Source: Verrucomicrobiaceae bacterium (GTDB lineage Bacteria; Verrucomicrobiota; Verrucomicrobiia; Verrucomicrobiales; Verrucomicrobiaceae). Taken from it: a stretch of DNA of 64,000 nucleotides. Position numbers and translations under genes: made by a program. The DNA lies in NCBI GenBank assembly GCA_016795465.1, contig JAEUHK010000108.1, positions 1 to 64,000 on the forward strand, written 5' to 3'. This document shows, one piece after another, positions 35,939-43,751 of the stretch (within the stretch, counting starts at the first letter, position 1; each line of letters begins with the position of its first letter). The notes below the pieces were generated by a model. The model searched no databases and was not told the DNA's origin. It was given only the letters and a program-made list of their open reading frames with translations.

Positions 35939-36753
35939 TGGAAACACCACCCGACGCTGCCGTCAAAATGCTCAAAGTGGATGCCGCGGGCGCATTTCAT
36001 GAGGTCGCCGATGTCGCCGCGCGTGAGGAACCGCTCGAAATTCGCGTCGAAGGCCGCGCCGTGGCCGTCGTCATGCGCACGCCCGGCCACGATGAAGAAC
36101 TCGCCGCCGGCTTCCTCGTCAGCGAAGGCGTCGTGAAGCATCCGCGGGACATTCTGGAGGTGTCGCAATGCCCCAGCATCAACAACAAGCACGGCAACGT
36201 CGTCGATGTGCTGCTCGGCGGAGCCGTGGTGAACTGGGACTCGCTCACAAGGCATGTCTTCAGCGCCTCAAGCTGCGGCCTGTGCGGCAAAACGAGCATC
36301 GAAAGCGTCTTCGGCCAGTTTCCGCCCGTCACGGCTGAATGGGCTGTATCGCCCAAATTGATCGCTTCGCTACCCGACAAGCTCCGCGCCACGCAGGAGA
36401 CCTTTTCCAAAACCGGCGGCCTGCATGCCTGCGCCGTGTTTGACCTCGAAGGCAACCTCATCGTCTCCCGCGAGGATGTGGGCCGGCACAACGCTCTCGA
36501 CAAAATCCTCGGCCACGCCCTCATGCATGACCTCCTGCCGCTCGACCGGCATGTTTTGCTGCTCAGCGGCCGCGTGTCATTCGAGATGATCCAAAAAGCT
36601 CTCGCCGCCGGCATTCCTCTCGTCGCGGCCATTTCTGCTCCCAGCAGCCTCGCCATCGAATTCGCCCGTGAGGCCGGCCAGACCCTCATTGGCTTCCTCC
36701 GTGGTGAAACGATGAATGTTTACACGCATGAAGGGCGATTGAAGACCGCATGA
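35938..36753 (+). CDS. fdhD: Formate dehydrogenase sulfurtransferase FdhD
   Basis: A 271-residue FdhD protein. The sulfur-carrying CGLC motif is present (C113 and C116) in SSCGLCGK, together with EELAAGFLVSEG and SREDVGRHNALDK, which are conserved in the family. FdhD moves sulfur from a cysteine desulfurase to the molybdenum cofactor of formate dehydrogenase. A cysteine desulfurase is two genes downstream, which fits. No formate dehydrogenase is in this window. The gene overlaps its neighbours on both sides, so translational coupling is likely. Confidence 0.93.
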   Translation: METPPDAAVKMLKVDAAGAFHEVADVAAREEPLEIRVEGRAVAVVMRTPGHDEELAAGFLVSEGVVKHPRDILEVSQCPSINNKHGNVVDVLLGGAVVNWDSLTRHVFSASSCGLCGKTSIESVFGQFPPVTAEWAVSPKLIASLPDKLRATQETFSKTGGLHACAVFDLEGNLIVSREDVGRHNALDKILGHALMHDLLPLDRHVLLLSGRVSFEMIQKALAAGIPLVAAISAPSSLAIEFAREAGQTLIGFLRGETMNVYTHEGRLKTA

Positions 36754-37178
36754 AGCTCCTGCCCGCCCAATTCACCGTCTTCGTCATCTGGTCCGCGCTC
36801 ATCATGGGGCTGGTCACCATGGCCTTCGTGGTCACGGTCCAGGACGGCACGCGGTCGGAGCAATCCCTGGCCGCCACCTTCGCGCTGATCGCCGGAGTGA
36901 ATGCCGCGCTGTCATTCGTGGCACGGCATCTCATGCTTGGTGGGTTTCGCAACGGCACGCTTTCACTTGATACGCCGCAAGGGCAGGGGGCCTACATCAC
37001 CGGGCATGTCGTTGTTTTTGCGCTCAGCGAGAGCATTGGTGTGCTCGGCTTCGTGAACGGTCTGAACTCGCGCGGCGAGACCGATGCCTGGCTTCCTTTC
37101 ATCGGCGGCGCGATCATCCTGCTGCTGCTTCATATCCCGCTGCCGTCTCGTTTTCAGCCGCAAAACGTGCGCATCTGA
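36750..37178 (+). CDS. Small integral membrane protein of unknown function
   Basis: A 142-residue protein with about four hydrophobic helices, near residues 10-30, 43-62, 82-102 and 115-132. Its start overlaps the fdhD stop (ATGA) and its stop is 3 bases before the cysteine desulfurase, so it belongs to that operon. I see no catalytic motif. Length and topology resemble uncharacterised proteins in which a helix pair is repeated. A part in molybdenum-cofactor or sulfur traffic is possible only by position. Confidence 0.7.
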   Translation: MKLLPAQFTVFVIWSALIMGLVTMAFVVTVQDGTRSEQSLAATFALIAGVNAALSFVARHLMLGGFRNGTLSLDTPQGQGAYITGHVVVFALSESIGVLGFVNGLNSRGETDAWLPFIGGAIILLLLHIPLPSRFQPQNVRI

Positions 37179-37181
37179 TCC

Positions 37182-38252
37182 ATGAACCGCTACTTCGACT
37201 TCAACGCCACCACGCCGCTGCTTCCCGAGGCTCGCGAGGCCTGGCTGCGGGCAAGCGAGCGGCACTGGCACAATCCTTCGAGCCTCTATCGCGATGCCGG
37301 CATTGCCAGCCAGATGCTCGAAGCGGCACGCGAGAGGCTGGCGGAGCTGTTCGGCGTGGAAGCGGAGCGCGTTGTTTTCACCTCCGGTGCCACCGAGGCG
37401 AACAACATGCTCTTCGCAGCCTTTGCGGGTCAACGGACGGCCATCTCGACCATCGAGCACCCCAGCGTGCGCGAGGCTGCACGGCATTGGACCCGCATGA
37501 GCGAGTTCAATGCCCATGGCGCGATGCCGGACGATGCGGCTCTCGTCTCGGTGATGGCCGCGAACAATGAAAGCGGCGAGCTTTTGCCCTGGCGTGAGCT
37601 TGCGGCGCGATGCCGCGAGGCGGGCATTCCTTTCCACACCGATGCCACGCAGTGGATTGGCAAGCTCGCGGCTGATTTCAGCGGCTGCGACTATGTGACC
37701 GGCTCCGCACACAAATTTGGCGGGCCGAAGGGCGCGGGCTTTCTGGTGCTGCGTGATCCCGATGAATGCATCAGGCTGCTCCGCGGCGGTCCTCAGGAAA
37801 ACGGCCGACGTGCCGGCACGGAGAACTATCCGGCCATCGAGGCCATGGTGACGGCGCTGGAAACGGTCACCGCGAGTATGACCGCTTGCCAGGCCTCGGG
37901 TCGCGATGCCTTTGAGCACGCCATGCAGGCCTCGTTTGAAGGGCTGCGCATCATTTCCGCCGAGGTGCCGCGGCTGTGGAATACCTCGCTGCTGGTCATG
38001 CCGCGTCATGAGAATCTCAAATGGCTCACGCGGCTCTCGCGTCGTGGCTTTAGCATCTCCACCGGCAGTGCGTGCAGCTCGGGGAAGGAGGGCTCGTCCG
38101 TCGTCGTGACCGCCCTCGGAGCCTCGCCGGAGGAGCTGCGCCGTGTGGTGCGCCTGAGCGGCGGCTGGGAGACGACGAAAGAGGACTGGCTGGACCTGGC
38201 GGCCGTTTTTGCAGAGGTCGGCGCGGAGCTCGATGCGGGTGGAAAAGGCTGA
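37182..38252 (+). CDS. Cysteine desulfurase (NifS/IscS family)
   Basis: A 356-residue class V aminotransferase. YFDFNATTPLLPEAREA at the N-terminus, the cofactor-binding GSAHKFGGPKG with K178 as Schiff-base Lys, and the GSACSSGKEGS loop with C298 as persulfide-forming Cys are all present. It removes sulfur from cysteine for Fe-S cluster or cofactor assembly. As the last gene of the row lpxK-fdhD-membrane protein-desulfurase it is a likely sulfur donor to FdhD. No IscU/SufU is next to it. It is slightly shorter than E. coli IscS. Confidence 0.9.
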   Translation: MNRYFDFNATTPLLPEAREAWLRASERHWHNPSSLYRDAGIASQMLEAARERLAELFGVEAERVVFTSGATEANNMLFAAFAGQRTAISTIEHPSVREAARHWTRMSEFNAHGAMPDDAALVSVMAANNESGELLPWRELAARCREAGIPFHTDATQWIGKLAADFSGCDYVTGSAHKFGGPKGAGFLVLRDPDECIRLLRGGPQENGRRAGTENYPAIEAMVTALETVTASMTACQASGRDAFEHAMQASFEGLRIISAEVPRLWNTSLLVMPRHENLKWLTRLSRRGFSISTGSACSSGKEGSSVVVTALGASPEELRRVVRLSGGWETTKEDWLDLAAVFAEVGAELDAGGKG

Positions 38253-38349
38253 GGAGCGCGAGGCGAAGTTCCGCATGCCATTCGACATTCGTTATTCCGC
38301 GTTCGTCATTTTTTGAATTTCACCCCAAGATAGGCGGCGGAGGTTCGTC

Positions 38350-38925
38350 ATGCGCGGCGAACACGTTCTCATGGCTGCCCCGGACACCCTCTTCCTCGAA
38401 ACCCTTCAGCGCTACGAGCGGCCTCTCATCCGCTATGCGCACGGCTACACGGGCGATCTGGAGGAGGCTCGGGACATCGTGCAGGACGTGTTTGTGAAGC
38501 TCAGCCAGTCCCTCCACACCCTCGATCACGAGCGGCTGGCCCCCTGGCTCTTCACCGTCTGCCGAAACCGTGCACTGGACCACCAGCGCAAACACCGCCG
38601 CCTCGTCGTCATGGAAACTGAAACACTCGACCTCGAAATGTCCGCCGATCCCTCGCCGCATGAGGAGATGGACCGCTCGGAGACCGCCACCACGCTCCGC
38701 CAGCTCATCGATACCCTCCCTTCACGCCAGCAGGAGGCCGTGCGGCTCAAATTCATCGCCGGGTTGGACTACCAGCAGATCAGCGCCGCGATGAAAACGA
38801 GCATCGGCAATGTCGGCTACCTCATCCACCACGGCGTGGCCGCCCTGCGCACGAAATGGCAGGCCATGGAAAACGAAGCACCCGCCTCCGGAAAGGCACG
38901 CAGCCCCGCACTCGCCGCCGCGTGA
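38350..38925 (+). CDS. ECF-type RNA polymerase sigma factor
   Basis: A 191-residue sigma-70 family protein. Region 2 is YERPLIRYAHGYTGDLEEARDIVQ with the DIVQDVFVKL helix; region 4 is LPSRQQEAVRLKFIAGL plus the helix-turn-helix YQQISAAMKTSIGNVGYLIHHG. The ATG at 38350 is supported by a GGAGG 6 bases upstream; ATG 38371 is the alternative. The next gene starts with an anti-sigma-like domain, a usual arrangement for ECF pairs. The C-terminal ~15 residues are Ala/Pro-rich. Confidence 0.9.
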   Translation: MRGEHVLMAAPDTLFLETLQRYERPLIRYAHGYTGDLEEARDIVQDVFVKLSQSLHTLDHERLAPWLFTVCRNRALDHQRKHRRLVVMETETLDLEMSADPSPHEEMDRSETATTLRQLIDTLPSRQQEAVRLKFIAGLDYQQISAAMKTSIGNVGYLIHHGVAALRTKWQAMENEAPASGKARSPALAAA

Positions 38926-38960
38926 ACCGGAACCCCCAAACCTCCACCATCGAACCTTTT

Positions 38961-41432
38961 ATGAAACACGAACAGATCACCGCCTGGGCCCTCGACGAGC
39001 TGAGCCCGCAGGAACGCGAGCAGATCGAGGCCGCGCTCCGCGAAGATCCGCAGATCAAAGCCAGCGCCGAGGAAACCAAGTCCTTCTGCGACCTCCTCAT
39101 CACCGAGCTGCGGGATGAATCTCTCGAATTGACCTCCGAGCAGCGCTCCCGCCTCCAAACGATGCCGCCCGCCTCGAACATCATCGTGCCATCATCCACC
39201 TCGAAACCCGTGCGCTGGAGCTTCGCCTCCCGTTTTGGTTCACTCGCGGCTGCGGTGGCCTGCATCGGCATCGGTGGCTACTGGATGTATCCATGGCTCA
39301 TGCCGCAAAAGGAGCAGATCGTGGCGCAAGCGGTGGAGGAGGAGAGGATGTTCAGGGTGGGCCTGCCTGAGGTGAAACAGCAAGCAGCAAGCGGTGCCAT
39401 GGCCGATCCGAATAACCCGCTAGCAAAAAACTCACAGCAGTTACTTGGTGCCTTGAATGAGCCGTTAGGGGTACCACTGCCAGGGCTGGCGGCTGCCCCA
39501 GCCGCAGCGACCAAGCCCGACGAGTCGAACATCACGCTTAGCGGAGCCAATTCCTACTCTGGAGACACGACCGTCAATAGTGGCATTTTGATGGTCAGTT
39601 CAGGTGGCTTGGCTTCGAACAAGACAGACAGGCGACGTGAACTCAGTGGAGGGTCTATTGGTATTCAGTCAGCTGCGGGCAAAGTCCTTGCTGCCGAAAT
39701 GCCAGTAACTCCATCAGCTTCACCGAGGCCCGCAGCCGCTGAGAGTGGCTCTATAGTTGTCGGTTCATCCACATCTCCAGCCGTTGTTTTTCGGTCAGGG
39801 TCCATTGCCACGTCTGCTTCTGGGACAGGAGTCGCCAATTCGAACGGTTCGCGCATGGTTGTCGTTGAACCAACTTCCGAAGCTCCTGCCGAAAAAGAAG
39901 ACCCTCGACTTCAGGCTGCAATCAAGATGCTGTTCAGTCCTCCCAAGACCAACAACGAATCCTACACCCGCATCCTCGAAAACGAGCTCAAGGACGTGCG
40001 GGCCGAGCCGCTCTCGACCTTCTCGATTGATGTCGATACTGCGTCGTATGCCAACGTGCGGCGTTTCCTGAACCAGAACATGCTGCCACCGGCGGACGCG
40101 GTGCGCCTTGAGGAGCTCATCAACTACTTCCCCTCCGACGAGGAAGGTCCTGCGGCCGATGCGAAAGAACCTTTTGCGGCCCGCGTGGAGCTGGCGGCCT
40201 GCCCGTGGCAACCGCACCATCGCCTGGCTCGCATCGCGATTCAGGGGAAGCAGGTCCAAAAGGGCAGCAAGGCCAGCAACCTCGTCTTCCTCGTCGATGT
40301 CTCCGGCTCGATGGATGATCCGCAGAAGCTCCCGCTCGTGAAACAAAGCCTGCGCATGCTCGCCGAGCAGATGGGCGAGGGTGACCGCGTCTCGATGGTC
40401 ACCTATGCCAGCGGCACGCAGGTCGTTCTGCCGCCCACGAATGGTGAAAACCGTCCGCAGATCATCGCTGCGGTGGATCAGCTCAATGCTGGTGGCAGCA
40501 CGAATGGCGCAGGCGGCTTGCGGCTCGCTTACGAGCAGGCGGTGGCCGGTTTCATCAAGGAAGGCATCAATCGCGTCATTCTCTGCACTGATGGCGATTT
40601 CAACGTCGGCATCAGCGATCCCGGGGAGTTGGAAAAATTCATCGCGGAGAAGGCCCGCAGCGGCGTCTTCCTCAGCGTGCTCGGCTTTGGCAGTGGCAAT
40701 CTCAAGGACCGCACCATGGAAACCCTCGCCGACAAGGGCAACGGCAACTACGCCTACATCGACGGCCTCGCCGAGGCCCGCAAAGTGCTCGTCGAGCAGA
40801 TGGCCGGCACGCTCGTCACCATCGCCAAGGATGTGAAAGTGCAGATCGAGTTCAATCCCGCCAAGGTGCGTGCCTACCGCCTCATCGGCTACGAAAACCG
40901 CCTGCTCGCCAAAGAGGACTTCAACGATGACACGAAGGACGCCGGTGAGATTGGCAGCGGCCATCGCGTCGTTGCCCTCTACGAAATCGTGCCCGCCAAT
41001 CTGCCACCCGGTGTCGGTCCTGACCGTCTCGTTGATACGCTCAAATACCAAACGCTCGCCTCGCCCACATCGAAAGACCTCAACGAGGTCAAACCTGCCA
41101 CCGCCACCGCTTTGGATGCCGCCGCGAGCAAGGAACTCATGACCGTGAAACTCCGCTACAAGCAGCCCACCGGCGAAACGAGTTCGAAAATCGAGCTGCC
41201 CGTCACCGATGAAGGCAAGACGCTGGAAGCCGCCAGCGGCGAGTTCCAGTTCAGCGCCGCCGTGGCCGGTTTCGGCCTCCTGCTGCGTGATTCGAGCTAC
41301 AAAGGCACGCTGAACTGGGAAGCCGTGCGCAAGCTCGCCCTCGCCGGCAAAGGCACCGACAATCTCGGCTACCGTGGCGAGTTCCTCCAGCTCATCGACA
41401 AGGCCGCCGGCCTGAAGCAGACGAGGCGTTGA
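38961..41432 (+). CDS. vWA domain protein with anti-sigma-like N-terminus and PATR-like repeat
   Basis: An 823-residue protein. Residues 1-50 (ITAWALDELSPQERE) resemble the start of anti-sigma factors. A membrane helix lies at about 95-112. Residues 190-220 (NITLSGANSYSGDTTVNSG and following) match the autotransporter-associated beta-strand repeat. A YfbK-type vWF N-domain (SIDVDTASYANVRRFL) leads into a vWA domain with MIDAS DVSGS (D446), then a DUF3520-like C-terminus. The start at 38961 follows the sigma factor by 35 bases; the ORF from 38856 overlaps it and is rejected. It probably anchors an ECF signalling output at the envelope. Confidence 0.82.
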   Translation: MKHEQITAWALDELSPQEREQIEAALREDPQIKASAEETKSFCDLLITELRDESLELTSEQRSRLQTMPPASNIIVPSSTSKPVRWSFASRFGSLAAAVACIGIGGYWMYPWLMPQKEQIVAQAVEEERMFRVGLPEVKQQAASGAMADPNNPLAKNSQQLLGALNEPLGVPLPGLAAAPAAATKPDESNITLSGANSYSGDTTVNSGILMVSSGGLASNKTDRRRELSGGSIGIQSAAGKVLAAEMPVTPSASPRPAAAESGSIVVGSSTSPAVVFRSGSIATSASGTGVANSNGSRMVVVEPTSEAPAEKEDPRLQAAIKMLFSPPKTNNESYTRILENELKDVRAEPLSTFSIDVDTASYANVRRFLNQNMLPPADAVRLEELINYFPSDEEGPAADAKEPFAARVELAACPWQPHHRLARIAIQGKQVQKGSKASNLVFLVDVSGSMDDPQKLPLVKQSLRMLAEQMGEGDRVSMVTYASGTQVVLPPTNGENRPQIIAAVDQLNAGGSTNGAGGLRLAYEQAVAGFIKEGINRVILCTDGDFNVGISDPGELEKFIAEKARSGVFLSVLGFGSGNLKDRTMETLADKGNGNYAYIDGLAEARKVLVEQMAGTLVTIAKDVKVQIEFNPAKVRAYRLIGYENRLLAKEDFNDDTKDAGEIGSGHRVVALYEIVPANLPPGVGPDRLVDTLKYQTLASPTSKDLNEVKPATATALDAAASKELMTVKLRYKQPTGETSSKIELPVTDEGKTLEAASGEFQFSAAVAGFGLLLRDSSYKGTLNWEAVRKLALAGKGTDNLGYRGEFLQLIDKAAGLKQTRR

Positions 41433-41444
41433 GTGATGCTGTAG

Positions 41445-41508
41445 GTCGGGAATGTTCGGCAGAAGCAGCGTCAAAAGCAGCCCAGCAACCTTTGCCGAAC
41501 TTCCCGAC
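41445..41508. terminator. Inverted repeat between convergent genes
   Basis: GTCGGGAATGTTCGGCA (41445-41461) and TGCCGAACTTCCCGAC (41493-41508) are inverted repeats that pair over 16 bases with one extra T. The loop is about 31 bases. It lies between the stop of the vWA gene and the end of the convergent transporter gene, so it could end transcription from both sides. There is no T-run, so an intrinsic terminator is not proven; it may instead be a small repeat element. Confidence 0.4.
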
Positions 41509-41535
41509 TCTTCCGAGTGTCTCCTGACGACCGCC

Positions 41536-42786
41536 TCACTCCTCCATCGCCCTCTCGACCTTCATCAGCAGCCAGAAAACAGCTCCCACGATGTAAAGCG
41601 CACCAAACGCCCCCAGCACCGCATTCCATCCACCGGCATGCGCCAGCAGCCAGGGCACTGCGAGAGGAAAGGACGCCGCGCCAAAGTTGCCGCACATGTT
41701 GGTCACCGCGCTCACCGCGGCCACATGCGGACCACCGAGGCGCATCACCGTCGCTGCGAGGCATGGATTGGCCACCGCGGCGCAAAACATCCCCGCGCTG
41801 ATCACCAGCACCGCCATCAGCGGGTCTGCCGCACGCCATGCGGCAAAGATCAGCCCCGCGCACATCAGCAGCGCCGCCGCGCTCAATCCCTGGCGTGCCA
41901 GCCTCGCACTACCACGATGCTTCAGCAGCGCATCGGAGAGCACACCACCGGCCATGCATCCCGTCACATCCGCGAGCAGCGGCAGCGTCGTCAGCCATCC
42001 GGAGCGCAGGATGGTCACGCCGCGTGCTTCTTGAAGGTAAGTGGCAAACCAGCTCGCGAAGAAGATGTAGCCCGCCGCTCGGCAAAACTGCTGCAAGCAC
42101 AGGCACCACATCGCCGGGCTGCGTGCCAGCAGGCTCCACGGCAACGCTGTGGTTCCCAGGGCGGCCCCGTTGCCATCCTGCATGATCCACTGCCTCTCCG
42201 CCTCGTTCGCCGCTGGATGCTCCGCGGGCGAGTTTCGATACCAAAGAGCAAACCACAGTGCCCACACCAGGCCGGGCACCGCATACCACACAAACATCCA
42301 GCGCCAGCCACACGTCACCACCAGCCACGCGGTGAGCGGCGCCGCCACGATGCTGCCCACGGACATGAACCCGCTGAACGCACCCGAGGCCGATGCCTGC
42401 GCCGAGCGTGGAAACCAGCGAGCCATCGCCGCCGTGCCCACGGGCACCAGTCCCGCCTGCGCCACGCCCATGAAGGCCCGCGAAGCCGTCATCACCATCA
42501 CATTGCCAATCGAAAGCCCCGCCGTGGCAAGCGACCACAGCGCGCCATACAGCGCCAGCGCCCATCGCGTGCCGATGCGCCTCGCCAGCAGTGCCGCCGG
42601 GATTTGGCAGAGGGCATACGGCCAGAAAAACGCGCTCATGAGCATGCCGGATTCCTCCTTCGTCAGCCCCAGCTCCGCGCGGATCGTGCTCTCCGCCGGT
42701 GCCACGCCATTCCGCGTGAAATACGCCAGCGCCGCCGCCGCGCAGAGACCTGCGAGGACGATGTGGCGGACATGGCTGCGCTTCAT
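41536..42786 (-). CDS. MFS transporter, anion:cation symporter-like
   Basis: A 416-residue protein with twelve predicted membrane helices. The segment RNGVAPAESTIRAELGLTKEE with an early ALCQIPAALLARRIGTRWAL loop, and later GTAAMARWFPRSAQASASGAFSG, fit the major facilitator superfamily, ACS type (hexuronate/organic acid uptake). It would take up sugar acids or other products released by the secreted enzymes nearby. It is 4 bases from the upstream deacetylase gene on the same strand. The substrate is not evident. Confidence 0.85.
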   Translation of the reverse strand: MKRSHVRHIVLAGLCAAAALAYFTRNGVAPAESTIRAELGLTKEESGMLMSAFFWPYALCQIPAALLARRIGTRWALALYGALWSLATAGLSIGNVMVMTASRAFMGVAQAGLVPVGTAAMARWFPRSAQASASGAFSGFMSVGSIVAAPLTAWLVVTCGWRWMFVWYAVPGLVWALWFALWYRNSPAEHPAANEAERQWIMQDGNGAALGTTALPWSLLARSPAMWCLCLQQFCRAAGYIFFASWFATYLQEARGVTILRSGWLTTLPLLADVTGCMAGGVLSDALLKHRGSARLARQGLSAAALLMCAGLIFAAWRAADPLMAVLVISAGMFCAAVANPCLAATVMRLGGPHVAAVSAVTNMCGNFGAASFPLAVPWLLAHAGGWNAVLGAFGALYIVGAVFWLLMKVERAMEE

Positions 42787-42790
42787 GGCT

Positions 42791-43519
42791 TCATTTCTTC
42801 ACGCTCACAAACTTCGCCAGATCGCGCATCGCGATCACGGTGCAGTCTTCGTCTTTGAGATGCTGCATGTAGGCTTCGAACTTCGCGGGATCGGTGTTCA
42901 CCCACGGATGCTTGATGTCCGGCACGCCGTGAAAGGTCATCACGGCAATCTTGCCATCCTTCGCCTGCGCCACGGCGGCTTTGAACTGCTCCAGCGTGCT
43001 GTCCGGCTTGCCGTCAAAGGCTTGCGGCATCAGCAAAGGATTGTCGGTGGCCGGATCGAAAGACTTCGCGCCACCCGCGCGGGCAAACAGGTAGCCGCGC
43101 TTACCCAGCAGCTTCGCCGCGGCTTCGCTGGTGGCGTAGCCGGGATAGCAAAAGCTCACCGGACGCGGGATGCCGGCCTTTTCGCACTGCGTTTCGATGA
43201 ACTCGACATCGGCCGCCAGTTGCTCCGGCTTCTGCTTCGTCACTCCGGCATGCTTCCGCGTGTGATTACCGATTTCGAAGCCTTGATCGTGCAGCGCTTT
43301 GATCTGCTCCCAGGTCATGTAGTTCTTCTTGTCGATGAGGAACTCAAAGCCCTCCGTGATGAAGAACGTGGCACCAAAGCCATGCTTCTTCAGCAGCGGT
43401 GCCACAAACGTCGCCTGACTGGCCACCGAGTCATCGAAGGTGAGCACTACCACCTTGTCCGGCACCGGATCAGCGTGCAGCGAAGTGGCGAGGAGCAGGG
43501 CAAAGAGAAAGCGTTTCAT
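42791..43519 (-). CDS. Secreted polysaccharide deacetylase
   Basis: A 242-residue protein with a signal peptide (MKRFLFALLLATSLHA) and a NodB domain: VLTFDDSVASQ (Asp pair) near residues 26-36, GNHTRKH for metal binding, and FCYPGYA. It should remove acetyl groups from a glycan in the periplasm. Position 5 of the first motif is Ser rather than Gly, a variant. It is upstream of, and close to, the MFS transporter, so both may be one transcript. Confidence 0.85.
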   Translation of the reverse strand: MKRFLFALLLATSLHADPVPDKVVVLTFDDSVASQATFVAPLLKKHGFGATFFITEGFEFLIDKKNYMTWEQIKALHDQGFEIGNHTRKHAGVTKQKPEQLAADVEFIETQCEKAGIPRPVSFCYPGYATSEAAAKLLGKRGYLFARAGGAKSFDPATDNPLLMPQAFDGKPDSTLEQFKAAVAQAKDGKIAVMTFHGVPDIKHPWVNTDPAKFEAYMQHLKDEDCTVIAMRDLAKFVSVKK

Positions 43520-43602
43520 GCAGGCGGAGGGAACGCCACTGGCACGGCTTTCTCACATGCCGTGGAAGTTCACGCCGTCTCCCGGCTCCCAAAAACGCGC
43601 CA

Positions 43603-43732
43603 GCAAGGTAGCCATCTCGCTCCGCGAGATGAGCCGAACGCATGGCTGGCTCAACGACTGGCGAATTCCGAGCACCAGACGAGCTGGCGATAGCCTTGTG
43701 CTCATCTCGACGGAGCGAGATGGCTACTTTGC
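43603..43732. repeat. 130-base palindromic element with ~30-base inverted ends
   Basis: The ends are inverted copies: left GCAAGGTAGCCATCTCGC and onward to 43633, right 43701-43732. Over about 30 bases they differ by one substitution and one base insertion. The middle of about 67 bases has no reading frame of note. The element fills most of the 232-base gap between the deacetylase and DUF4838 genes. Non-coding DNA with long inverted ends and no transposase suggests a MITE-like or large hairpin repeat. Confidence 0.7.
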
Positions 43733-43751
43733 TTCGCCGGTTCGCAGCGTT

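Noticed and set aside
41452-42858. 468-residue plus-strand open frame, His/Arg-rich
   Set aside because: It is antisense to the MFS transporter gene and has an unnatural composition.
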